From Microbacterium ginsengiterrae (GTDB taxonomy: Bacteria; Actinomycetota; Actinomycetes; Actinomycetales; Microbacteriaceae), in contig NZ_JACHMU010000001.1 of the NCBI RefSeq assembly GCF_014205075.1, positions 434,001 to 498,000 of the forward strand: a DNA stretch of 64,000 nt, given 5' to 3'. The first letter of the stretch is position 1, and each line of letters begins with the position of its first letter. The notes under the pieces were generated by a model. That model worked only from the letters and a program-made list of their open reading frames with translations. It was not told where the DNA came from and made no database searches. Position numbers and translations under genes: made by a program. Positions 24,966 through 32,957 of this stretch are shown here, one piece after another.

Positions 24966-25478
24966 ATGACATTCCGCTACGACTTCGCGCCCACTCCGTT
25001 CGGTGATGCCCTGGTGGTCTTCTCCGACGAGGGCATCGTCCGGTTCGATCTCTCGGAGTCCGTCGATCCCTCCGTGCCATGGCTGCTCGAAGACGTCTCC
25101 GCGCGGTTGGGAGACGTCCCCGTCCCCGACCCCGGCGCCGCCGACGAGCTGGCCCATCTGCTCGACGACTATTTCGCCGGGTCCCCGGTGCGCTTCGACG
25201 AGACGGTGCGTCTCGACTGGCGGTTGGTCGAGGGGTTCCATCGCACCGCGCTGCAGCAGATCACGACCATCCCCTGGGGTGAGACGATGAGCTACGGCGA
25301 GGTCGCCGCGGCAGCAGGCAGCCCAGGTGCGGCGCGTGCGGTCGGGACCGCGTGCCGCCTGACACCGTTCTCGATCATCGTCCCCGTGCATCGCGTCGTG
25401 CGCTCCGACGGCACGCCGGGGCAGTACGGAGCGCATCCGGAGCACAAGCGCTACCTGCTCGACCTCGAGAGGGGCTAG
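24966..25478 (+). CDS. O6-alkylguanine-DNA alkyltransferase family protein without the catalytic cysteine
   Basis: 170 residues, full length for the family, with the N-terminal ribonuclease-like domain and the C-terminal DNA-binding domain. MSYGEVAAAAGSPGAARAVG gives the recognition helix, with Tyr110 and the arginine finger Arg124. The active site, normally PCHR, reads P140-V141-H142-R143, so the methyl acceptor is missing. Alkyltransferase-like proteins also lack the Cys (usually Trp or Ala) and mark lesions for excision repair. They are normally about 100 residues, however, so this would be a full-length variant. Confidence 0.85.
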   Translation: MTFRYDFAPTPFGDALVVFSDEGIVRFDLSESVDPSVPWLLEDVSARLGDVPVPDPGAADELAHLLDDYFAGSPVRFDETVRLDWRLVEGFHRTALQQITTIPWGETMSYGEVAAAAGSPGAARAVGTACRLTPFSIIVPVHRVVRSDGTPGQYGAHPEHKRYLLDLERG

Positions 25479-25484
25479 ACGACA

Positions 25485-25517
25485 GGACCCCCTGGCGAGT
25501 GGGCCGCCAGGGGGTCC
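25485..25517. terminator. Convergent terminator
   Basis: A perfect 13-bp stem, GGACCCCCTGGCG / CGCCAGGGGGTCC, with a 7-base loop between the alkyltransferase-family gene and actP. It probably works in both directions. Confidence 0.75.
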
Positions 25518-25545
25518 CGCCTCGTGCACGAGACGGATTGGGTCG

Positions 25546-27177
25546 TCAGTGGTCGACGGCCTTCTCCGCCCCGAACCCGGTGAGCGAACGGACCTCCATC
25601 TCCGCGGCGAGCTCGCGGGACTCGGCCGTCCTGCTCGTGATCGTTCCCAGCCATCCGAGGAGGAAGCCGAGCGGGATCGAGACGATGCCGGGGTTGTTCA
25701 ACGGCCAGATGGCGATGTCGATGGAGGGGATCATCGCCGTCTCGGAACCGGAGAACACCGGGGAGAGCACGATGAGGATGATCGCCGAGGCGAGCCCGCC
25801 GTACATGCTCCACACGGCACCTCTGGTGTTGAAGCGTCGCCAGAAGAGCGAATAGAGGATCGTCGGCAGGTTGGCCGACGCGGCGACGGCGAACGCCAGC
25901 GCCACGAGGAACGCGATGTTCTGACCCTGCGCGCCGATCCCGCCGATGATCGCCAGGATGCCGATGACGACCACCGTGCGCCGAGCCACCTTGACCTCGG
26001 CGTTCGGATCCGCGTCCACGGGCATCCCGTCCGCCTTCTTCCGCCCCTTCTGGATGACGTTCGCATAGATGTCATGAGCGAAGGAGGCCGCCGCCGTGAT
26101 GGTGAGACCTGCGACGACCGCGAGGATCGTCGCGAACGCGACCGCCGAGATGAACCCGAGCAGCAGGGGGCCACCGAGGTACTGCGCGAGCAGCGGTGCC
26201 GCAGAGTTCACACCGCCGGGAGCAGCGGTGATCACCTCTGGTCCGACGAGCGCGCCGGCACCGTAACCCAGCACGAGCGTGAGGAGGTAGAAGCCACCGA
26301 TGAGCCAGATCGCCCACACGACCGAACGCCGCGCCTCCTTGGCCGTCGGAACCGTGTAGAACCGCATCAGCACGTGCGGCAGACCGGCGGTGCCCAGGAC
26401 GAGGGCGAGACCGAGCGAGACGAAGTCCAGCGGGTTCGCGCCGTACTGCAGCCCGGGAGCGAGGATCGCGTCACCCTGAGGCGAGGCGTCCACCGCCGCC
26501 TCCAACAGGGTGTTGAGGTTGAACCCGTTGATCGCGAGGACCCAGATCGTCATCACGATCGCACCGCCGATGAGCAGGAACGCCTTGACGATCTGCACCC
26601 AGGTCGTGCCCTTCATACCGCCGATGAGCACATAGACGATCATGAGCACGCCGACGACGGCGATGACGATCGACTGTCCGAGCCGGCCGTCGATCCCCAT
26701 CAGCAGGGACACGAGCCCACCGGCACCGGCCATCTGCGCCAGCAGGTAGAAGAAGCACACCGCGAGGGTCGTGATCGCCGCGGCCATGCGCACGGGGCGC
26801 TGCTTCAGACGGAACGAGAGCACATCGGCCATCGTGAACTTGCCGGTGTTGCGCATGAGCTCCGCGACCAGCAGCAGCGCGACCAGCCACGCCACGAGGA
26901 AGCCGATCGAGTAAAGGAACCCGTCGTAGCCGTTGACGGCGATCGCGCCGCAGATGCCGAGGAACGACGCCGCCGACAGATAGTCACCGGCGATCGCGAA
27001 GCCGTTCTGCGGTCCCGTGAACGAGCGACCGGCGGCGTAGTAGTCGGCCGCCGTCTTGTTGTTGCGACTGGCGCGGATGACGATGAACAGTGTCACCGCG
27101 ACGAAGGCCGCGAATATCCCGACGTTGAGGACCGGGTTGTTCTCGCCGGCGGGAGCCGCCATATGGACGATGTTCAC
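25546..27177 (-). CDS. actP: Cation/acetate symporter
   Basis: 543 residues, 13 predicted helices, of the sodium:solute symporter family. RASRNNKTAADYYAAGRSFTGPQNGFAIAGDYLSAASFLG is the ActP/MctC N-terminal region, spanning the first two helices. It takes up acetate and related monocarboxylates with a cation. The GTG at 27177 overlaps the stop of the DUF485 gene (GTGA), so both are made together, as usual for the YjcH-ActP pair. The divergent RamA-type regulator fits control by acetate metabolism. Confidence 0.92.
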   Translation of the reverse strand: MNIVHMAAPAGENNPVLNVGIFAAFVAVTLFIVIRASRNNKTAADYYAAGRSFTGPQNGFAIAGDYLSAASFLGICGAIAVNGYDGFLYSIGFLVAWLVALLLVAELMRNTGKFTMADVLSFRLKQRPVRMAAAITTLAVCFFYLLAQMAGAGGLVSLLMGIDGRLGQSIVIAVVGVLMIVYVLIGGMKGTTWVQIVKAFLLIGGAIVMTIWVLAINGFNLNTLLEAAVDASPQGDAILAPGLQYGANPLDFVSLGLALVLGTAGLPHVLMRFYTVPTAKEARRSVVWAIWLIGGFYLLTLVLGYGAGALVGPEVITAAPGGVNSAAPLLAQYLGGPLLLGFISAVAFATILAVVAGLTITAAASFAHDIYANVIQKGRKKADGMPVDADPNAEVKVARRTVVVIGILAIIGGIGAQGQNIAFLVALAFAVAASANLPTILYSLFWRRFNTRGAVWSMYGGLASAIILIVLSPVFSGSETAMIPSIDIAIWPLNNPGIVSIPLGFLLGWLGTITSRTAESRELAAEMEVRSLTGFGAEKAVDH

Positions 27178-27521
27178 GACCGCACCTCCGCGTTCTCGAG
27201 TTCCTCTCGGATCTCCTGTGCCTTCGGATCGAGCTTTCGATTGGCGAATGAGACGTACGCCATCGTGATGGCGAATGTCGTGACGAATTGTCCGAGGCCG
27301 AGAAGCAGCCCGACGGTGATGTCACCCCACACTCTCTGCCCCATGAATTCCGTCGCATAAGCACCGAGGAGCACGTAGACGAAATACCAGATGAGAAAGA
27401 GCGCTGCCAACGGGAATATGAAGGATCGCTGTGTTCTCTTCAGTTTCTGGAATCGTGTCGATTCCTCCACGGCGATGTAGTCGATTCCGCCGGCCGATTC
27501 GTCGATGGGTCGGTCAGTCAT
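27174..27521 (-). CDS. DUF485 membrane protein, ActP partner
   Basis: 115 residues with two helices (FIFPLAALFLIWYFVYVLLGAY and ITVGLLLGLGQFVTTFAITM) and the family end YVSFANRKLDPKAQEIREEL. The ATG at 27521 has an AGGAGG ribosome binding site; an in-frame ATG at 27539 has none. DUF485 proteins (YjcH) are encoded before actP in many bacteria and are thought to help the transporter; no catalytic function is known. Confidence 0.9.
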   Translation of the reverse strand: MTDRPIDESAGGIDYIAVEESTRFQKLKRTQRSFIFPLAALFLIWYFVYVLLGAYATEFMGQRVWGDITVGLLLGLGQFVTTFAITMAYVSFANRKLDPKAQEIREELENAEVRS

Positions 27522-27642
27522 GGGGCCTCCTTGCCTCATGTCGGATCATCACGCGGTGGTGACCGCGCGAGTGGTAGGGTCGACGCTACGAAAAGCGCGG
27601 CGTCGCCGTCACCCCCGAAAGTCGGTACCGAGGAGCCCAGCG

Positions 27643-28500
27643 ATCATCTTCGATCCGGAAGCCGATCTCGTCGCACAGGCTGTGCGCGAGTTGGCTCAGC
27701 GCACCCGCTTCCCCGTCGCCTTCGGCGGTCTCATGGCCGAGGGTTCCGTTCCCGTCACGGCCATCGTCGGCACCAGGACGCGCAGCCTGGAGGGGCTCAC
27801 CGTCCGCCCGGAGCGAGGACTCGGCGGGCGCGCGATGATGGAGCTGCGCCCACGGCTCACCAGTGACTACGGATCGTCCAGGCAGATCACGCACGACTAC
27901 GACAGCTTCATCCTGGGCGAGGGCCTGCGCACTCTCCTCGCGATCCCGATCATCGTGGACGGACGCTCCCGCGGCGTCCTCTACACCGGCGCCTGGCGGG
28001 AAGCCCCCGTCGGAGGCGTGACGACCGCCCCGGCGATGAGCGTCGCGGAGGCCGTGGCATCCGAACTGCGCATCCGCGACGAGGTCGAGCGACGCGTGCA
28101 CGCTCTGTCCGCCCGACCGCAGACCGTCACCGGAGCGGATCGCGAAGAGCTGCGCGAGAGTTTCGCCGAGCTGCGCGGCATCTCCGCCGAGGTCGCCGAT
28201 GCCCAGCTCCGCAGCCGCCTGGATCGCCTCGAGCAGCGGCTGCTCGCGTTCGCCGGTGCCGAACCGTCTCCGACGACCGGGCCGATCACGCGCCCGATCC
28301 CCACCGTGCGCCTGTCCCCACGCGAGACCGACGTCCTCGCGTGCGCGGCGCTCGGATGCACGAACTCCGAGATCGCGGCACGGCTCGGACTGCGGGAGGG
28401 CACTGTGAAGGCCTATCTCGGAACAGCCATGTCGAAATTGGATGCCTCGACGCGTCACGCCGCCGTCGCGCGTGCGCGGCGAATGGGAATACTTCCCTGA
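27643..28500 (+). CDS. RamA-type LuxR regulator of acetate metabolism (GAF + HTH)
   Basis: 285 residues as given. A GAF domain fills about 15-150 (GLRTLLAIPIIVDGRSRGVLYTG), and a LuxR-type helix-turn-helix fills about 220-285: LSPRETDVLACAALGCTNSEIAARLGL, ending ARARRMGILP, very like the end of Corynebacterium RamA (282 aa). RamA activates acetate-use genes, and here it is divergent from actP. Start: the first codon shown is ATC, with AGGAG 7 nt upstream. No ATG, GTG or TTG is in frame between here and GTG 27571; ATG 27538 is the next. The upstream translation is Arg-rich and looks non-coding, and a TAGGGT -10 lies at 27574. Confidence 0.8.
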   Translation: MIFDPEADLVAQAVRELAQRTRFPVAFGGLMAEGSVPVTAIVGTRTRSLEGLTVRPERGLGGRAMMELRPRLTSDYGSSRQITHDYDSFILGEGLRTLLAIPIIVDGRSRGVLYTGAWREAPVGGVTTAPAMSVAEAVASELRIRDEVERRVHALSARPQTVTGADREELRESFAELRGISAEVADAQLRSRLDRLEQRLLAFAGAEPSPTTGPITRPIPTVRLSPRETDVLACAALGCTNSEIAARLGLREGTVKAYLGTAMSKLDASTRHAAVARARRMGILP

Positions 28501-28599
28501 GGTCGAATTCGCGGGACAATTCCTCCCTCTGGCGATTCGCCGAAGAGAAAGTGCGGCGGCGCATTGTCCACGCATATGCGCAATGCGTATGCTGAGGAA

Positions 28600-28941
28600 A
28601 TGGCCCGACGTATTGTGCACCAGCTTGTCGACGATCTCGATGGAACGATCCTCGGGGTCGGTGAAGGAGAGACTGTTCATTTCTCTCTCAACAACATCGC
28701 ATATGAGATCGATCTGACCACCGAGAATGCCGACGCATTGCGGAATGCGCTCGAGCCGTACATCGCCGGCGCTCGTCGTGCATCATCCTCCGCCGGCAGG
28801 GCCGGATCCCCGAGGAAGCGGTCGACATCGTCGAACGACACCGCGGCGATCCGCGAGTGGGCGCAGGAGAACGGACACCAGGTCTCCGAGCGCGGTCGTG
28901 TTCCGGCATCGATCGTCGAGGCCTACCGCGCCGCGCACTGA
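28600..28941 (+). CDS. lsr2: Lsr2-family nucleoid-associated protein
   Basis: 113 residues, cytoplasmic. [16 protein letters not shown] and the strand pattern up to [19 protein letters not shown] form the dimerisation domain; a basic Ser-rich linker follows; [30 protein letters not shown] is the DNA-binding domain, with the AT-hook-like RGR. Lsr2 silences AT-rich and foreign DNA in Actinobacteria, which is of interest near a lower-GC block. The ATG at 28600 fits the family start (MARKV...); in-frame ATGs at 28564 and 28576 would add up to 12 residues. Confidence 0.92.
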   Translation: MARRIVHQLVDDLDGTILGVGEGETVHFSLNNIAYEIDLTTENADALRNALEPYIAGARRASSSAGRAGSPRKRSTSSNDTAAIREWAQENGHQVSERGRVPASIVEAYRAAH

Positions 28942-28945
28942 CCGT

Positions 28946-29551
28946 TCAGTCGTGGTCTGAGATCGCCCACGCCTGGTCGGTGATGGCGATCTCCGCCGTC
29001 ATGTCGCGGAGGAAACGCGTGACGGTCTCGCGCTCCGTGGGTGACAGCCGCGCGGCCGCAGTGAATCGTCGCGCGTGCTGACGCCCGACGGTCTCCATCG
29101 CGGACTTCCGCGTCGCCGGTGATATCGCGATCGCCAGCGCTCGACGGTCCGACGGATGCGGGGCTCTGGTGATGTGTCCCCCGCGCTCCAGACGATCGAG
29201 CAGCTTCGTCGTGGAGGCGGTGGAGATGTCGAGGTGGGTGGCGATCGCACCGGGGGTCACGACCACGTCGCTGTTCTCGCAGGTGATGAGATAGTGCAGC
29301 GCGCGCATGTCCGTCTGATTGAGCTTCATGAAGCGCAGCGACGCATCGGAGAGCTTCTGCTCTGCGTCGCGCAACTCTCCGAGCGCGCGCATGAGCGCAC
29401 TGATCTGCTGCACATCCTCGGCCGACATGTCTCCCCGATCGACCAGTTCGCTCCGAGGGTCACTGATGTTCACGTCGTAGATGTCGGATCGCGACGCGAG
29501 CGAGTTGCGGCCCTCGCGTGGGGACTGGGGAGAGGTCTTGTCAAGGGCCAT
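28946..29551 (-). CDS. MarR-family regulator of the MMPL exporter
   Basis: 201 residues. A winged helix from about 75 to 160 contains VVVTPGAIATHLDISTASTT as the helix-turn-helix and RAPHPSDRRALAIAISP as the wing with the family DxR motif. The first 50 residues are an extra charged extension. It is divergent from the MMPL gene across 71 bases that contain inverted repeats, so it most likely represses that transporter and itself. The inducer is unknown. Confidence 0.88.
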   Translation of the reverse strand: MALDKTSPQSPREGRNSLASRSDIYDVNISDPRSELVDRGDMSAEDVQQISALMRALGELRDAEQKLSDASLRFMKLNQTDMRALHYLITCENSDVVVTPGAIATHLDISTASTTKLLDRLERGGHITRAPHPSDRRALAIAISPATRKSAMETVGRQHARRFTAAARLSPTERETVTRFLRDMTAEIAITDQAWAISDHD

Positions 29552-29583
29552 CTGATGATGCTACTCCAAGATGCATTTCATGC

Positions 29584-29614
29584 TAAGTTTTCATCTAGCC
29601 AAGCTAGTGAAATG
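29584..29614. promoter_or_regulatory. Probable MarR operator
   Basis: CTAGC-CAA-GCTAG (29595-29607) is flanked by TTTCA and TGAAA arms. A second inverted repeat, GCAT-TTC-ATGC, lies just to the left at about 29573-29583. Position between the divergent MarR and MMPL genes supports a regulatory role. Confidence 0.6.
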
Positions 29615-29622
29615 AGGATGAC

Positions 29623-31797
29623 ATGCCCGAGAGCACTGAGCCCGCGCCCCGCGCGCGGGTGCGACGTCGGTCCTGGATCCGCATGCTCGTACCGGCACTG
29701 CTGATCCTCGTATGGCTTGCGGGTGCCGGACTCGGCGGCCCGCTCTTCGGCAAGGTCAGCGAGGTCTCGTCCAACGACCAGACCAGCTACCTCCCGTCAT
29801 CCTCTGACGCCACCGAGGTCCAGCAGCTTCTCGGCGAGTTCAACGACTCCGAGGCGATCCCGGCGATCGTCGTGTTCGTCGGGGACGAAGAGCTCACCGA
29901 ATCGCAGCTCTCCGCCATCGACGACGCGGTCAGCGGTGCCACCGATGTCGAAGGTGTCGCCGACGAAGTGTCGCCGGCCATCCCCTCGGAGGACGGCATG
30001 GCCGTCCAGGCGTTCATCCCGATCTCGAGCGACGCGGATCTCGGCGACGCCGTGTCCGCGCTCGAAGACGAACTGCGCGCTGCCGTGCCGGACGGTGTGA
30101 CCGTCTACGTCACCGGCCCCGCGGGCTTCTCCGCCGACCTCGTCGCCGGATTCGCCGGCATCGACGGGCTCCTGCTGGGAGTCGCCCTGCTGGCAGTGCT
30201 CGTCATCCTCATCCTCGTCTACCGTTCCCTGCTCCTTCCGATCGTCGTCCTCTCGACGAGCCTGTTCGCCCTGTGCGTCGCCCTGCTCGTCGTCTGGTGG
30301 CTGGCGAAGTGGGAGATCCTGCTGCTGAGCGGTCAGACCCAGGGCATCCTGTTCATCCTCGTCATCGGTGCCGCGACGGACTACTCCCTCCTCTACGTCG
30401 CGCGCTTCCGTGAAGAGCTGCGCAGCACGAAGGACAAGGGCGCTGCCGTCATCGCGGCCTGGAAGGGCTCGTTCGAGCCGATCCTCGCCTCCGGAGGCAC
30501 GGTCATCGCCGGCCTCATGTGCCTGCTGCTCAGCGACCTGAAGTCCAACAGCACCCTCGGGCCCGTGGCATCCATCGGCATCGTCTTCGCGATGCTCTCC
30601 GCCCTCACGCTGCTGCCCGCACTGCTGTTCGCCTTCGGTCGCGCGGCGTTCTGGCCCCGTCGCCCGAAGTTCGAGCCCGAGGTCGTCCGCGCCGAGGACG
30701 GCATGGCCACGACCGGCCTGTGGGCCAAGGTCGCCCGTCTCGTGCAGCGGCGCCCCCGCGTCATCTGGATCGTCACCACCCTCGTCCTGGCCGTCGGCGC
30801 CCTCGGCGTCACTCAGCTGAACGCCAACGGCGTCCCGCAGTCGGACCTCGTGCTCGGATCGTCCGAGGCGCGCGACGGTCAGGTCGCGCTGGGCGAGCAC
30901 TTCCCCGGCGGCTCCGGGAGCCCGGTGTACGTCGTGGTCGACGAGAGCAAGCTCCAGGACGCGGCCGACGTGATGCTCGCGAACGACGGCATCGACTCCG
31001 TGGCGGTCACCGCGTCCGACTCGCCCAGCGGCTCGGCAGGTGTCACCGAGGACGGGATCGCCGCGTTCGGCCCTCCGGGGACCCCCGCTCCCGAGCCGAC
31101 CGTCGTGGACGGTGAGGTCCTGCTCCAGGGCACCCTCACGGATGCCGCGGACTCCGATGCGGCCGCCTCCACTGTCCGCGATCTGCGCGTCGACCTGACG
31201 GATCTCGACGCCCGCGTCGGCGGTGTCACGGCCACCGCTGTCGACACGAATGACGCGTCCGTGCACGACCGCAACCTCATCATCCCGATCGTGCTCGTGG
31301 TGATCCTGTTCATCCTCATGCTGCTGCTGCGCTCGATCCTCGCGCCGGTCCTGCTGATCCTCACCACCGTGCTGTCCTTCGGAACGGCGATGGGCGTCTC
31401 GGCGCTGGTGTTCAACGGGATCTTCGACTTCCCCGGGGCCGACCCCGCCGTGCCGCTGTACGGCTTCGTCTTCCTCGTGGCGCTCGGTATCGACTACAAC
31501 ATCTTCCTGATGACACGCGTGCGTGAGGAGTCCCTCAAGCACGGGACGCGGGAGGGTGTGCTCCGGGGCCTGGCGGTCACGGGTGGCGTCATCACCTCGG
31601 CAGGGCTCGTGCTGGCGGCGACCTTCGCCGCGCTGTCAGTGATCCCGATCCTCTTCCTCGCCCAGCTCGCCTTCATCGTCGCGTTCGGTGTGCTGCTGGA
31701 CACGTTCGTGGTGCGGACGCTGCTCGTGCCCGCGCTGACGTACGACATCGGACGGGCCGTGTGGTGGCCCTCCAAGCTGGGTCGCGGCGAGAAGTGA
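29623..31797 (+). CDS. MMPL/RND-family exporter
   Basis: 724 residues in two similar halves. Each half has one helix, a large outer domain and five or six clustered helices. ILFILVIGAATDYSLLYVARFREEL and LYGFVFLVALGIDYNIFLMTRVREE carry the conserved Asp-Tyr pairs of the proton path. MMPL proteins export lipids, siderophores or drugs using the proton gradient. It is divergent from a MarR regulator, which is a typical pattern for an inducible efflux pump. Confidence 0.9.
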   Translation: MPESTEPAPRARVRRRSWIRMLVPALLILVWLAGAGLGGPLFGKVSEVSSNDQTSYLPSSSDATEVQQLLGEFNDSEAIPAIVVFVGDEELTESQLSAIDDAVSGATDVEGVADEVSPAIPSEDGMAVQAFIPISSDADLGDAVSALEDELRAAVPDGVTVYVTGPAGFSADLVAGFAGIDGLLLGVALLAVLVILILVYRSLLLPIVVLSTSLFALCVALLVVWWLAKWEILLLSGQTQGILFILVIGAATDYSLLYVARFREELRSTKDKGAAVIAAWKGSFEPILASGGTVIAGLMCLLLSDLKSNSTLGPVASIGIVFAMLSALTLLPALLFAFGRAAFWPRRPKFEPEVVRAEDGMATTGLWAKVARLVQRRPRVIWIVTTLVLAVGALGVTQLNANGVPQSDLVLGSSEARDGQVALGEHFPGGSGSPVYVVVDESKLQDAADVMLANDGIDSVAVTASDSPSGSAGVTEDGIAAFGPPGTPAPEPTVVDGEVLLQGTLTDAADSDAAASTVRDLRVDLTDLDARVGGVTATAVDTNDASVHDRNLIIPIVLVVILFILMLLLRSILAPVLLILTTVLSFGTAMGVSALVFNGIFDFPGADPAVPLYGFVFLVALGIDYNIFLMTRVREESLKHGTREGVLRGLAVTGGVITSAGLVLAATFAALSVIPILFLAQLAFIVAFGVLLDTFVVRTLLVPALTYDIGRAVWWPSKLGRGEK

Positions 31798-31803
31798 TCC
31801 GAC

Positions 31804-31841
31804 GCGTTCCTCTGGCGCGGGAGACTGCGTCAGAGGAACGC
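31804..31841 (+). terminator. Hairpin after the MMPL gene
   Basis: Arms GCGTTCCTCTG-g-CGC and GCG-t-CAGAGGAACGC. It overlaps the end of the convergent small membrane gene by 12 bases. Confidence 0.6.
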
Positions 31842-32210
31842 CGGGATCATCGAGAGGATGAACCCGACGATCCCCACGGCGATGAAGACCGCTCCGAGGG
31901 TCGCGAAGAGCCGACGCGCCACAGGCGGGCTCAGCCGCACATGGCTGGGATCCCGCACACTCACGAAGCCGTCGTGCCAGCCCTCGGCGGCATGCTCCCT
32001 CGCTGACAGCGGCCGTTCGTGGAAGTCCCCCGCGCAGAACCATCGGGCGGTGGCGATGCCCGCCCGATCGACCACGGCGATCTCCACGGCTTCCCAGCGC
32101 CCCTCGGCGATCGCGATCATCCCGGTGATGACGAGGAGCGGGATGCCTGCTCCGAGGCCGACCCACGACATGACCTCCCCCACGGCGGCGAGGGTGTCGA
32201 GGGGCTCCAC
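31830..32210 (-). CDS. Small membrane protein, function unknown
   Basis: 126 residues with one helix near the start (VGLGAGIPLLVITGMIAIAEG) and one at the end (LFATLGAVFIAVGIVGFILSM), joined by a hydrophilic part of about 60 residues (ATARWFCAGDFHERPLS, AAEGWHDGFVSVRDPSHVRL). No family is recognised. A single-gene unit convergent with the MMPL gene. Composition matches the neighbours, so it looks native. Confidence 0.7.
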   Translation of the reverse strand: MEPLDTLAAVGEVMSWVGLGAGIPLLVITGMIAIAEGRWEAVEIAVVDRAGIATARWFCAGDFHERPLSAREHAAEGWHDGFVSVRDPSHVRLSPPVARRLFATLGAVFIAVGIVGFILSMIPAFL

Positions 32211-32322
32211 GCGCTCAGTCTAGGAGTACGCCCCCATAGCCCGCGTGATGGGCGCCGTCAACCGGGTCCAGGAGGGGCCGCCCCGCGTCGTAGCCTGCGG
32301 TGAACCGACGAAAGGACACACG

Positions 32323-32514
32323 ATGTCGAACCCCCTCGTTCCCCCGCTTCCCCTCCCCGACGACGACCGCACGCCGGAGGAGCACGGCCCCGACGTCACG
32401 GATCCACTGACCGTGGAACGAGACGGCGAGCGCGGCGTCGACCCCGACATGGATCCGGACCTCATCGAAAGCGCGACGGCCGATCAGGTGGCCTCCGGGG
32501 CTGACGACGACTGA
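32323..32514 (+). CDS. Small acidic protein, 63 aa, function unknown
   Basis: 63 residues, starting MSNPLVPPLPLPDDDRTPEE. About a third of the residues are Asp or Glu, no cysteine is present, and the chain should be disordered. A GAAAGGA ribosome binding site precedes ATG 32323, with a TAGCCT -10-like hexamer 27 bases earlier. A similar acidic Pro-rich protein is encoded at 36737. Confidence 0.6.
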   Translation: MSNPLVPPLPLPDDDRTPEEHGPDVTDPLTVERDGERGVDPDMDPDLIESATADQVASGADDD

Positions 32515-32520
32515 CGGGTC

Positions 32521-32838
32521 TCAGGCGGACAGCACCGGTTCGACGTGTTCGTCGACCAGCGTGATCCCGCCGCTCGAACTCGCCGAGTCCGCGAGGTCTT
32601 CGACCCACTGACGACTGATCTCCGGCACGTCCGGCGACTCGAACACGAAGCGCAGCGGGATGGACGGGTGCAGCCAGATGGTGCTGCGCCCGCTCTCCTC
32701 GAGTTCCGGGTGACGCCACGACAGCGTGAAGCTCTCGTTGCGACGTAGTTTCGTGGCGATGACGATCTTGAGGTGTGCCAGCGCACGGTCCTCGATGTTT
32801 ATCGCTTCTGCGGAATCGCCGTAGTACAGGCTTCCCAT
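32521..32838 (-). CDS. Small cytoplasmic protein (DUF7882-like), 105 aa
   Basis: 105 residues, starting MGSLYYGDSAEAINIEDRAL, then LKIVIATKLRRNESFTLSW and TIWLHPSIPLRFVFES. This layout (a YGDSA start, a KLRRxESF centre and a strand-rich end) is found in a family common in Microbacteriaceae, often several per genome; function unknown. An AGGAGA ribosome binding site precedes ATG 32838. The family call is from memory of the pattern and should be checked. Confidence 0.65.
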   Translation of the reverse strand: MGSLYYGDSAEAINIEDRALAHLKIVIATKLRRNESFTLSWRHPELEESGRSTIWLHPSIPLRFVFESPDVPEISRQWVEDLADSASSSGGITLVDEHVEPVLSA

Positions 32839-32957
32839 GACATGCTCTCCTGAAAATACACCGGGGTGCGGGGCTGCACACCGAGCGGGACATGCCCTAT
32901 GACGAATCTAACCCGAGCCACCTGAGAATTCCGCATCCGCCGTCTCGGCGGCGCGAC

